A stretch of 55,901 bases of DNA from a virus. Below, piece after piece: positions 49,312 to 55,901 of the stretch. How positions within the stretch are numbered: the stretch's first letter is position 1; each line of letters begins with the position of its first letter. The DNA lies in the IMG/VR virus record IMGVR_UViG_3300045777_000097, positions 1-55,901 of that record. One strand, given 5' to 3'. The notes under the pieces were generated by a model that saw only the letters and a program-made list of their open reading frames with translations, had not been told where the DNA came from and did no database searches. The translations under genes and the position numbers were made by a program.

Positions 49312-49340
49312 CCTATATGCCGATTTGTTTTCGCTGTCCA
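49312..49340 (-). promoter_or_regulatory. Sigma70-like promoter for the capsid unit
   Basis: On the minus strand TGGACA (49340-49335) and TATAGG (49317-49312) are separated by exactly 17 bases of AT-rich DNA. They match the consensus at 5 of 6 and 4 of 6 positions. The promoter lies in the 218-base gap between scaffold and capsid, the longest gene-free stretch in the window. The remaining leader of about 180 bases is GC-rich with repeated GCCGGG and TTTCCGGG words, and no gene is seen in it. Confidence 0.6.
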
Positions 49341-49349
49341 GATAGGGCG

Positions 49350-50396
49350 TCAGCCCCGCGCGCCGGCCGCCGCGATCCGCTCCTTGAGTCCGACGAGCTC
49401 GCGGAATCGAGCCTGCAACCCCTGGGCATCGTTCCCCTTCCAATACTTGCTTTCGCGGTCGCGCATGAGGCCCTGCAGGGTGGCGTATTCGGCCTCGACG
49501 GTCTGCGCCGCCGCCTGCCCGTTGCCGGGGAGATCGCGCGCGTAGGGGTCGCCCTTCACGAACTCGGCGACGAGCGCGTTGAGGATGTCCGGGTTGTCGC
49601 CGATGCGGCGCCCGTCCGGCCCGCGCGCGGTCATGATGGTCGCGTAGGCGCCGTCGTAGCGGTCGAAGACGGTCTTGAGGAAGTTCTGGTTCTTGGTGGT
49701 CTCGCCGCCCCACAACTCGCGCAGCTTCTGGCTCGCGGCCTGGGCGTTCGTGGCGTCGCTCTCGTTCTGCTGGTCGACGAGCCGGTCCTGGTACTGCGCC
49801 CACCACCCGAGGTTACGTTTGACCTCGTCCGGGGTCGCGTTGTGCTCGTGCGCCCATTTCAGGAAGTCGTCGATGTGCGGCTTGTCGGTCTCGCCCCAGA
49901 CGATGCCGTTGCCGAGATTGACGTCGTAGTCCTCCGGCTTCTCGGGGACGCCGTTGGCCTTGCGCCACTCGGCGAGCTCCTCGGAGGAATAATGGCTCGG
50001 GAGCGCCTTCCGGTATTTGCCGCTCGAGAGGTCCTTTTCGAGCGCGAGGAAGGAATCGAGGATCTTGCCCGGGTCGGTGAAGCGCGCGAGCCGCTCGGCC
50101 TTCTTCTTGTCCTCGCCTGCGACGAGCTTGCGCCAGTCCTCCGGCCAGGTGGTCGGCGACGGATCGCCCTTGGGCGCGGAGGGGTCGGCGGCGCTCGCCG
50201 GCGGCGCCTTCGGCGGCGCGGCGCCCTTGTCCCCTTCGACCTTCGGTTCCGCCGGGGGGGTCGATGCGACGACAGGCTCTACCGGCGGAGTCGCCAATGT
50301 CCCGCCTGCGCCCGTACCCGCGCCCGTTCCGCCGCCGACGCCCATGCCGGGATCGCCGCCGCCGCCCGCTGCGGGCGTGTTATCTGGATTTGCCAT
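49350..50396 (-). CDS. Scaffolding / capsid assembly protein (348 aa)
   Basis: The N-terminal third is Gly/Pro/Ala-rich and disordered (MANPDNTPAAGGGGDPGMGV). A helical body rich in Lys/Glu follows (WRKLVAGEDKKKAERLARFT, ILDSFLALEKDLSSG, then the SHYSSEELAEWRKANGVPEK segment common in podovirus scaffolds), and the C-terminal part is basic. Position immediately before the capsid gene and acidic, helical composition support scaffold. It is expected to be lost from mature heads. Confidence 0.8.
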   Translation of the reverse strand: MANPDNTPAAGGGGDPGMGVGGGTGAGTGAGGTLATPPVEPVVASTPPAEPKVEGDKGAAPPKAPPASAADPSAPKGDPSPTTWPEDWRKLVAGEDKKKAERLARFTDPGKILDSFLALEKDLSSGKYRKALPSHYSSEELAEWRKANGVPEKPEDYDVNLGNGIVWGETDKPHIDDFLKWAHEHNATPDEVKRNLGWWAQYQDRLVDQQNESDATNAQAASQKLRELWGGETTKNQNFLKTVFDRYDGAYATIMTARGPDGRRIGDNPDILNALVAEFVKGDPYARDLPGNGQAAAQTVEAEYATLQGLMRDRESKYWKGNDAQGLQARFRELVGLKERIAAAGARG

Positions 50397-50458
50397 TGCC
50401 GCCTGTCTCCGGTATTCGGATTAGCGACCGTCTGACCAGCGGTTTGGCGACCAAAGCG

Positions 50459-50487
50459 CCCGTCGAGCCCCCGCTCGGCGGGTTTTT
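50459..50487 (+). terminator. Plus-strand terminator-like hairpin inside the leftward late operon
   Basis: A 10-base stem (CCCGTCGAGC, loop CCCC, GCTCGGCGGG; one G-T pair) is followed by TTTTT on the plus strand at 50483-50487. On the minus strand the hairpin has no T run. It lies in the 98-base gap between the 138-aa gene and the scaffold gene. Thus it should stop transcription moving rightward, against the late genes. Confidence 0.6.
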
Positions 50488-50494
50488 CATTGGG

Positions 50495-50911
50495 TCAGTC
50501 CCGCCACGTCGCGGCTTTGACCGCCCACATTTGCGCGGTCTGCGCCTCGGTGATGGCGATGCTGAACAGCCTCATTCGCTCCGGAGACGGCTTCGGCGCG
50601 GCCGCGTCAGCCGGCACATTCGCCGCCGCGCGTTCCGCGTTGCATATGTCGATGATCTCGGCGTACAGCGCCTTGAGCCGGTCGACCTGCGGGAGAGCGG
50701 ACGGGTTGAACGAGGCGCCGACCGCCTTCTGTCCGAAGGTCGGCTTCTCGTCGGGCTGGACCTCGTGAATGTGGAAGTCGCAACCGCCGTGGACGTAGAA
50801 GTCCTCTTTCGTTTTCGGTTCGACAGTGCGCACCGTCTGGCCGCCGGCCATGATGCTCGTCACGCGGACCGGCCAGCCGGCATGCGCGTCAATGCTGATT
50901 TTGGTGGTCAT
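50495..50911 (-). CDS. Late protein with C-terminal Acb2/Tad1-like helical hairpin (138 aa)
   Basis: The N-terminal domain (1-60, MTTKISIDAHAGWPVRVTSI to DFYVHGGCDFHIHEV) is a small beta sandwich seen in many phage late genes. Residues 75-138 form two helices: LPQVDRLKALYAEIIDIC, then after a Pro/Ala loop SIAITEAQTAQMWAVKAAT. The pattern A-x-T-x-x-Q-x-A-x-MWAVKA resembles the Acb2/Tad1 hairpin of anti-CBASS and anti-Thoeris sponges that trap cyclic nucleotides. This resemblance is from memory of the family and not tested. It stands between Bbp19-like and scaffold genes. Confidence 0.5.
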   Translation of the reverse strand: MTTKISIDAHAGWPVRVTSIMAGGQTVRTVEPKTKEDFYVHGGCDFHIHEVQPDEKPTFGQKAVGASFNPSALPQVDRLKALYAEIIDICNAERAAANVPADAAAPKPSPERMRLFSIAITEAQTAQMWAVKAATWRD

Positions 50912-50936
50912 AGATTTTCCTTCTGTAAACCCCGAC

Positions 50937-51284
50937 TCAGTTGGTCGGCATCTCGTCGTCTTCCAGCCCGGCCGGCGAGAACGCGAGCCGCGGCAGCTTC
51001 GTGATGACGTCCGGCCCCATCCGGCAGATGCGTGCGATCTGATGCCCGACGAATCGCTTCCCGTCGGCAAAGACGTGGTCCCGCTCGTCCGGCCGATAGG
51101 TCATCGCGTCGACCTCGCAGAGCACATGCAGGATGAAGCGCAGAGCCACGCCCTGTTCGGCCTCGCTGGCGCGCCCTTCCATGAGAGCCTTGATCGCCCA
51201 CGCCTGCTCCTGCGTGACCGACGGGGGCAGGTAGGGGGCATTGGCGGGAACCCTGACGGGAACGGTCTTGAATTTCTCCGCCAA
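50937..51284 (-). CDS. Bbp19-like small late protein (115 aa)
   Basis: The central part EQGVALRFILHVLCEVDAMT and FADGKRFVGHQIARICRMGP resembles the Bbp19 family, first named in Bordetella phage BPP-1, in which a small helical protein with a conserved GKR-x-VG motif stands between portal and scaffold genes. The TTG start follows the portal stop directly (TGATTG), with GGGAG about 7 bases upstream, so it is translationally coupled to the portal. Function is not known in the family. Confidence 0.6.
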   Translation of the reverse strand: MAEKFKTVPVRVPANAPYLPPSVTQEQAWAIKALMEGRASEAEQGVALRFILHVLCEVDAMTYRPDERDHVFADGKRFVGHQIARICRMGPDVITKLPRLAFSPAGLEDDEMPTN

Positions 51285-53015
51285 TCACATGCTCCCGCCC
51301 TGTTGCGGCTGCTGCGGCGGAACCATGCCGCCCTGCTGCAGCATGTTCGCCGCTGATCCGATCTTGCCGGCGGCGTCCGCGGCCTGGCTGACAGCGCCGA
51401 GCGCCTGTTGCTGGGCCTGCTGCTGCGCCATCATCTGTCGGGACTTCGCCTTGTCGGCGTCGGCCTTCGACTTCGGGAAGATCCATGTCGAGGGCGCGCC
51501 GGTGCCGATGAGGGCGTCGCGGAAGGCCTCGTCGACATCAACGTCGTGGACGACGGCCGGGTCCATCTGGACCGCGAGCGAGGTGAGTTGCCCGACGGAC
51601 GTGAACGCCTGCGCATTGGCGGTCTGCTGCGCCTGCACGAGCGGCGATTCGAACTCGTAGACGATCTCCTGCCCGCGGAGCGGCTTCGGGATGTCTTTGA
51701 CCGGGCCGAAGGCGTTCAGCCGGAGGAGCATCGTGAAGGCTTCGTCGCAGAGGGGGGCGCTGTATTCCGACATGATCGGGTCGAACAGCGGCATGGCGGT
51801 CCTGATGAACTCCTGCCACATCTTCTGCGTCTCGTAGGCGGTGCGGACGTGGCTAGTGTCGGGGAACTTGATCTGGTTCAGGAAGTGCCCGTTGGCGATG
51901 ATCTCGGCGATTCGCTTCTCGCGATCGACGCCCCACCCGAGGTTCGGGTTGGAGCCGTAGAGGGGCTTCAGCGCCGGGCCCGTGCGCTCGTCGTACTCCG
52001 GGTCGACCCATGAGATGCCGCCGGCGAAGAGGTTGACGCCGCCCTGGATGACGTCGGAGCCGACCGCCTGCATCGGGGGATCGACGGCCTTCTGCCCGGC
52101 CTCGAGCAGCGTGAGCGTGATCTGTTGCAACATGCGGGCGTCGGAGATGTTGATGACGGCCGGCGGGCTGTAGCCGTAGACGAAGCCGGGCACCGTCACC
52201 CAGCGCGGGGGAACGTAGCCGAACTGGTGCTGTCCGACCTCCTCGAGCGTTGTCTGGTGATCGGTGTCGATGATGATGGAAGAGTGCTTCAAGGCGTAGC
52301 CGACGCGGCGGATGCCCTCTTTCCCGGCCTCTGTCTTGGCGACCTTGTCGTCGTATTCGTCGCCCGGCATGACGATGTGCCGGATCATGACGGGCGTCAT
52401 CCCGCCGTCCTTCTCCGCGAGCTTCTTGACCTGCTCGCTCGCCGTCTTCGGGAACATCTTGACGAGGTTGCGCGCCGGGAGCGAGTCCTTGACGTGGATG
52501 GTGTCGATGAACCCGTCGGAATTTTCCGCGTAGGCGACGTCGCGCATGTGGCGCGCGCGGAAGGAAAGCCCGGTGAAATCCTTGTTCGGCCGGACCCGGA
52601 TGCAGGCGTTGCCGATCGAGGCGAAGCCCCTGTCCGCCTCCTTGGTCGCCCGGTCGAAGCCTGACTTCGGGGCGTAGAAGGCGCGCCGCATCACGTCGCC
52701 GGCATAGTCCATCCAGCGCAGGGAGGTGATGTCCTTGTTGATCTTCTCGATGTTGGTTCGGGGGTGAAACCAGACCTGTCCGGGCGGTCGCAGCGTGGCG
52801 CTGATCGCGTTCGCCAGATCCCGGTTCGCCATCGCCGGGACGCCGGTCATGAGGTGCGAGGCGAATTCCATGCCCATGGATCGGGTGTACGTGTAGTCGG
52901 CGTTCTCCGGGTAGAATTGCTCGGTGATCGCCTGCCACAGCGAGAGGATCGGCGCCTTCTTCGAGAAAAGGGCGTCGCCGATCGCGAGGAGGTCTTTGGC
53001 GGTCGAGTCCGACAC
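51285..53015 (-). CDS. Portal (head-tail connector) protein (576 aa)
   Basis: GTG at 53015 has GAGG 5-6 bases upstream. The protein starts (M)SDSTAKDLLAIGDALFSKKA and continues LWQAITEQFYPENADYT, with the sequence SATLRPPGQVWFHPR, as in podovirus connectors with a GTG-to-stem helical layout. NISDARMLQQITLTLLEAGQ, then PPMQAVGSDVIQGGVNLF, and the C-terminal Gln-rich barrel (QQAQQQALGAVSQAADAAGK) are typical. It forms the dodecameric DNA channel. The following gene is coupled to its stop. Confidence 0.85.
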   Translation of the reverse strand: MSDSTAKDLLAIGDALFSKKAPILSLWQAITEQFYPENADYTYTRSMGMEFASHLMTGVPAMANRDLANAISATLRPPGQVWFHPRTNIEKINKDITSLRWMDYAGDVMRRAFYAPKSGFDRATKEADRGFASIGNACIRVRPNKDFTGLSFRARHMRDVAYAENSDGFIDTIHVKDSLPARNLVKMFPKTASEQVKKLAEKDGGMTPVMIRHIVMPGDEYDDKVAKTEAGKEGIRRVGYALKHSSIIIDTDHQTTLEEVGQHQFGYVPPRWVTVPGFVYGYSPPAVINISDARMLQQITLTLLEAGQKAVDPPMQAVGSDVIQGGVNLFAGGISWVDPEYDERTGPALKPLYGSNPNLGWGVDREKRIAEIIANGHFLNQIKFPDTSHVRTAYETQKMWQEFIRTAMPLFDPIMSEYSAPLCDEAFTMLLRLNAFGPVKDIPKPLRGQEIVYEFESPLVQAQQTANAQAFTSVGQLTSLAVQMDPAVVHDVDVDEAFRDALIGTGAPSTWIFPKSKADADKAKSRQMMAQQQAQQQALGAVSQAADAAGKIGSAANMLQQGGMVPPQQPQQGGSM

Positions 53016-53022
53016 CGGGGCC

Positions 53023-53256
53023 TCACTTGTTGGCGTTGCCGAGCGCGCCCGAGGAGAAGGTGTCCGCCGCGGTGCCGGGCGCCTGCCGCCCAACGACGGT
53101 CGAGGCGCGGCCCGCCCGGCGCGTCGCCGTCATGGCCTGGTTGTTCGCGGCCTCGGTGACGGCGGGGGCCTGCTGGTCCGGCATGGGGGGCGCGACGGCG
53201 ACCTGCGGCGTCGCTGGGGTTGCGGCGGCTTGTCCGCCTCCGAAGATTCCTGGCAT
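53023..53256 (-). CDS. Hypothetical 77-aa Ala/Pro-rich late protein
   Basis: The protein MPGIFGGGQAAATPATPQVA has a Pro/Ala/Gln-rich first half, then a basic segment with RRAGRASTVVGRQAPG and TFSSGALGNANK. Similar short Ala/Pro-rich proteins with a ...R..ST...G...LG end stand before the portal gene in many podoviruses. The start is directly next to the preceding stop. It may be a minor head protein; function unknown. Confidence 0.5.
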   Translation of the reverse strand: MPGIFGGGQAAATPATPQVAVAPPMPDQQAPAVTEAANNQAMTATRRAGRASTVVGRQAPGTAADTFSSGALGNANK

Positions 53257-53487
53257 CTATCGAGTTCCCCGTTTGATGCTGGCATATCCAACATTCGCGT
53301 GGGATGGCTTCGACCGGGCCGCCGCTTCGGAGTCCGCTATCGCGTCGTTGACGTCTACCAGAAGGTCGGGGTGTATGTCATCTGGCCCGAGATCGAGCAC
53401 CATCCCCTTGCCGGGGACGAAAACATAGCGGCCGACCTTCCGGCGGACCGGCTCGTAAAGCTGCTGCTGGGGGTTGTCGGAGCTCAT
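53257..53487 (-). CDS. Hypothetical 76-aa protein with a C-terminus repeated from the terminase
   Basis: The protein starts MSSDNPQQQLYEPVRRKVGR and continues RYVFVPGKGMVLDLGPDD. Its C-terminal ANVGYASIKRGTR closely resembles the terminase C-terminus ANVGYGNIKRVGAP. The ATG overlaps the terminase stop by 4 bases. A role at the head vertex or as a packaging partner is possible given its place between terminase and portal, but nothing confirms it. Confidence 0.55.
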   Translation of the reverse strand: MSSDNPQQQLYEPVRRKVGRYVFVPGKGMVLDLGPDDIHPDLLVDVNDAIADSEAAARSKPSHANVGYASIKRGTR

Positions 53488-53529
53488 GGCGCTCCCACCC
53501 TCTTGATGTTGCCGTACCCGACATTCGCG
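53271..53529. repeat. Short direct repeat encoding the ANVGYxxIKR tail in two adjacent genes
   Basis: The copies are 53271-53299 and 53501-53529, with 22 of 29 bases identical and ACATTCGCG perfectly kept. Each copy encodes the last residues of one gene: the 76-aa protein and the terminase. The distance between copies is the length of the small gene, consistent with duplication of the gene end or selection for the same tail. Confidence 0.5.
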
Positions 53530-55088
53530 CGCGCCGGCTGGCTGTTGCCGCGGTTCGCCGCCTGCTTCCGTTTCTGCGCCTTCTCGCCGGGCTCCCAGGC
53601 CATGACGACGGCGTCCGCCTTGTCGGGCGATTTCTTGAGCCGCTTCCGGATGTCCTTCTTCGACTCGATCTGGATGTCCCGCTTGTCCGGGATCAGCATG
53701 GGCGCGCCGAGTTCGGCCGCGAGCTCCGGATCGGGCGGCAGGCAGATTTCGGAGCCGCCCGGCTGGTCGGGGCTCAACGCCTCCCGAAACCGCCACCACG
53801 CTTGCGCGCGCCGGTTCTCGAAGCCGCGCCCGGACCCGTCGTTCGCCTTCCCGACGCCTTCCTCGACGCCGTTGAACCGGAGGTAGGGGGTCGAGTTCGA
53901 TTTGAAGACCGAGCAGACGTCGCCGCCAAAGCCGCCGCCGACGTCGACCACGATCGGCGCGCCGTCGCGGCGGTGGCGCTCGGCGAACGCCGCCTGGGTG
54001 GGGCCGTCCGGGGCGTCCTTGCCCTTCGCGATCTTCACCTGGTCGAACCAGAACCCGTAGCGCGGCGCCGCCGCCACCCGGTCGATGCCGCCCTGTCCGA
54101 CGTCGAGGCCGATCGCCGTCATGCGGAAGCCGGCCGGCGGCCGCGGCGTCCAGCGCGCCTGCGCCGCCTTGATCCACTCCATCGGGATCACCTGATCTGG
54201 CTTGTCCCGGCGGGCCGCGAAGAAGTTGCCGTCGCGCATGGCGGATCGGTAGGGCTCCTCCATCTGGTCGAGGCGGCTGTCGTATCCGGTGTTCGCGAGG
54301 AAGGGGTTGTTGGCGAGGAACCCCCGGATGAAGGTTCGCGACATCGGCTTGACCGGGCGCTCCTGCCCGGGGAACTGAATCGGCTCAGGCCCGTCGACCT
54401 CGACCTCGTCCCCTTCCGGGTCTCGAGCGTACCAGCGGAGCTCGCCGTCCTTGGCCGGCTTCGGGTGCGTCGGGTCGAGCCACGGCCGGAACATGCCGAC
54501 CAGATATTGCCCGCGTTCGTCGATCGGCGGGTTGCTGGCGAGGACGACTCGGGTCCGCTGCTCGGACTCGATCGAGCGCACCCACCCGATGTGATAGCGG
54601 ACGACGTCCTCCGCGACCTGCGCCACCTCGTCCACGGCCTTCAGGTCGAAGGGATGGCCCTGCCATTGGTCCTTCGTCGCGCCGGTGAACTGGATGAACC
54701 GGCCGTCGTCGAGGCGCATGGAGGGCGGGTTCGAGCCGTTGAAGCCCTTTCTGGTCCCGACGAGCCGGATCAAGTCTTCCGTCAGGGCGTCCAGGTCGTT
54801 GTACTGCTGGCGCATGATGAGCGAACGCCGGTGGTCCGAGATCGCCAGCCCCAGGACGAGACCAGATTTCCCGGCGCCGGCGCTCCCGCCATAGAGCAGG
54901 ACGTCTGCCGGGGAGAAGAAGGCCGCCATCTGCGGGCCGGCGTTCGGGATGAACTTCGCGTTCGCCGTCGCTGCCCCCGCGGCCGCGGCGATCGCGTTCC
55001 GGTCGGCCTCGGACAGCGATGCGAGCTTCGCAGCGAGCTCGTCCAGCGAGAGGGTCCGCCAGCCTTCGATCTCGGACAGTGACGACAA
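53484..55088 (-). CDS. Terminase large subunit (534 aa)
   Basis: The ATPase domain has Walker A GGSAGAGKS (67-75) and Walker B with acidic pair AVDEVAQ (Asp153-Glu154), plus RVVLASNPP as the coupling motif. The nuclease domain contains IGLDVGQGG (about 345), IVVDVGGGFGGDV and a C-terminal Asp-rich segment SPDKADAVVMAWEPG. The TTG start at 55088 has GGGAG 6 bases upstream. It cuts and translocates DNA into the prohead. The end carries the ANVGYxxIKR motif repeated in the next gene. Confidence 0.92.
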   Translation of the reverse strand: MSSLSEIEGWRTLSLDELAAKLASLSEADRNAIAAAAGAATANAKFIPNAGPQMAAFFSPADVLLYGGSAGAGKSGLVLGLAISDHRRSLIMRQQYNDLDALTEDLIRLVGTRKGFNGSNPPSMRLDDGRFIQFTGATKDQWQGHPFDLKAVDEVAQVAEDVVRYHIGWVRSIESEQRTRVVLASNPPIDERGQYLVGMFRPWLDPTHPKPAKDGELRWYARDPEGDEVEVDGPEPIQFPGQERPVKPMSRTFIRGFLANNPFLANTGYDSRLDQMEEPYRSAMRDGNFFAARRDKPDQVIPMEWIKAAQARWTPRPPAGFRMTAIGLDVGQGGIDRVAAAPRYGFWFDQVKIAKGKDAPDGPTQAAFAERHRRDGAPIVVDVGGGFGGDVCSVFKSNSTPYLRFNGVEEGVGKANDGSGRGFENRRAQAWWRFREALSPDQPGGSEICLPPDPELAAELGAPMLIPDKRDIQIESKKDIRKRLKKSPDKADAVVMAWEPGEKAQKRKQAANRGNSQPARANVGYGNIKRVGAP

Positions 55089-55174
55089 TCCGGGCTCCCG
55101 TGCATGGATAGGTGATTCGCGTTATACACCGTGCCGGGAGCGGCGGCCCCGGACACTGTTCACGGTGGACCCGG

Positions 55175-55624
55175 ATGAGCCGCAAACCCCGCCCCTACAA
55201 TCCCACTGAGGCGATGCTGCACCACCTCGGCCAACGCCTGCTGGCGCTGCGCATCGAGCTCGGCCAGGCCATCAGGGGCGCGCCGGAACCAGCCCACCGT
55301 GGCCTCGGGGCGACGTTCCGACTCGGGCACTCCCCGATGGATCACATCGGCGATCCCAACCCGCAGAACATCGCCGGGTTCGTGGACATCGCGAATATCC
55401 GCGATGCCATCTGCGACGTCGAGCGGCAGATTTCCAGGATCACGGTCGGGCCGTTCGTGGAGCGCGGCCTCGGGCACGGCTTCCAGATGGGGCGCTCACC
55501 GATGGGGGCTCCGGGTCCCGGCATGTATCCGGCGGGGACCGCCCAGCCCGGCATCTTCCCGGCGCGCACCATAGCGGACGATCTGGACGACTTCAGGGTC
55601 GGGGATTCGGAAATTGGCGGCTGA
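55175..55624 (+). CDS. Hypothetical 149-aa protein, divergent from the terminase
   Basis: The protein starts MSRKPRPYNPTEAMLHHLGQ and has an N-terminal basic helix (RLLALRIELGQAIRG), a central VDIANIRDAICDVERQIS segment, and a Gly/Pro-rich C-terminus (GRSPMGAPGPGMYPAGTAQP). GGTGG precedes the ATG. It lies where some phages carry the small terminase or a head protein, but no matching signature is seen. The 86-base gap to the terminase carries TATAAC as a possible leftward -10, with no clear -35. Confidence 0.5.
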   Translation: MSRKPRPYNPTEAMLHHLGQRLLALRIELGQAIRGAPEPAHRGLGATFRLGHSPMDHIGDPNPQNIAGFVDIANIRDAICDVERQISRITVGPFVERGLGHGFQMGRSPMGAPGPGMYPAGTAQPGIFPARTIADDLDDFRVGDSEIGG

Positions 55625-55640
55625 GAAAGGACCACGCACT

Positions 55641-55901
55641 ATGAGCAGACTGAAAATGATCCTCATGACGACTGCGCTTCTCGCGCCGGGTGCTGCCTTC
55701 GCGCAGGCGACGCCAGAGCAGATTTTTGGCCTCACCGCGCCGCAGAGTTGCCCGGAATGGCCCCTGACGACTGGCTGGGGCCTGAACTGCGTTCCATCGG
55801 TCGCGATGTGGGACAAGCTGTTTTCGAGCAAGGCGGACGGAGCCGCGACGCCAGCTCTCTCGCCGCTGACCTATGGAGCCAAGGGAGACGGCCTCACGGA
55901 C
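55641..55901 (+). CDS. Tail spike with export signal, truncated by window edge (87 visible aa)
   Basis: The start MSRLKMILMTTALLAPGAAF, then AQA, is a Sec signal. Residues 24-68 hold a domain that matches the spike at 17642: PEQIFGLTAPQSCPEWPLTT then GWGLNCVPSVAMWDKLFSSK, with the same GWG, CVP, W and LF positions. The visible sequence ends in TYGAKGDGLTD, the standard opening of a pectate-lyase-like beta-helix. AAAGGA lies about 9 bases before the ATG. It continues beyond the window. Confidence 0.8.
   Translation, partial: MSRLKMILMTTALLAPGAAFAQATPEQIFGLTAPQSCPEWPLTTGWGLNCVPSVAMWDKLFSSKADGAATPALSPLTYGAKGDGLTD

Noticed and set aside
1-55901. CRISPR array, tRNA or rRNA genes
   Set aside because: No regularly spaced repeats and no cloverleaf-like sequence noticed in the few non-coding gaps.
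1-55901. Integrase, attachment site or phage RNA polymerase
   Set aside because: None recognised; the T7-like tail genes therefore do not imply T7-like transcription, and lysogeny cannot be decided from this window.

Overview
This window looks like most of the genome of one short-tailed (podovirus-like) bacteriophage or prophage. It is GC-rich (roughly 64% by eye), with tightly packed genes that often overlap by 4 bases and many GTG or TTG starts preceded by good Shine-Dalgarno sequences. No host housekeeping gene, rRNA, tRNA, integrase, DNA polymerase or phage RNA polymerase was found. Codon use, the GerE-type mini regulators, the DUF1376 replication protein and the general style suggest a phage of a high-GC alphaproteobacterium; this is inference. 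Both ends are cut inside genes: a HAD phosphatase on the left and a tail spike on the right.

Layout. (1) 1-6378, minus strand: an early or replication block of about 18 small genes. It includes a HAD 3'-phosphatase-like protein, several microproteins, two paralogous stand-alone GerE/LuxR helix-turn-helix proteins, a DUF1376 replication protein with an ori-like repeat cluster inside it, an HNH-AP2 homing endonuclease, an MT-A70 adenine methyltransferase and a RuvC-like nuclease. (2) 6379-6546: divergent control region. (3) 6547-9896, plus strand: a RecE-like PD-(D/E)XK nuclease, RecT, three small unknown genes and a helix-turn-helix regulator with its own promoter and operator-like dyad. (4) 9893-13270, minus: lysis region with an amidase endolysin, a lysozyme-like protein, a lipoprotein and several small membrane proteins. 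(5) 13347-24346, minus: five host-interaction proteins (tandem beta-helix spikes, an SGNH esterase, a tail fibre); four carry export signals. (6) 24412-43068, minus: internal virion or ejection proteins, including a 3679-residue polyvalent DarB-like protein (ParB-like, adenine methylase and strawberry-notch helicase parts) and a virion peptidoglycan hydrolase with two enzyme domains. (7) 43061-55088, minus: T7-like tail tubular proteins A and B, major capsid with its own promoter and terminator, scaffold, portal and large terminase. (8) 55175-55901, plus: one unknown gene and a truncated spike with an export signal.

How it fits together. TerL, portal, scaffold and capsid build the head, and the gp11/gp12-like tubular proteins build the short tail. 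The spikes, esterase and fibre recognise or degrade surface polysaccharide. The internal proteins are probably ejected with the DNA, where their hydrolase, methylase and helicase activities would open the wall and protect the incoming DNA. RecE/RecT, the RuvC-like nuclease, the replication pair and the methyltransferase serve DNA replication, recombination and protection.

Most notable: a 106-codon gene with a very strong Shine-Dalgarno nested out of frame in the low-complexity linker of the giant polyvalent gene; export signals on the tail spikes, with one anchor domain shared by spikes at opposite ends of the window; a possible Acb2-like cyclic-oligonucleotide sponge in the head operon; and an ori-like cluster inside the replication gene.
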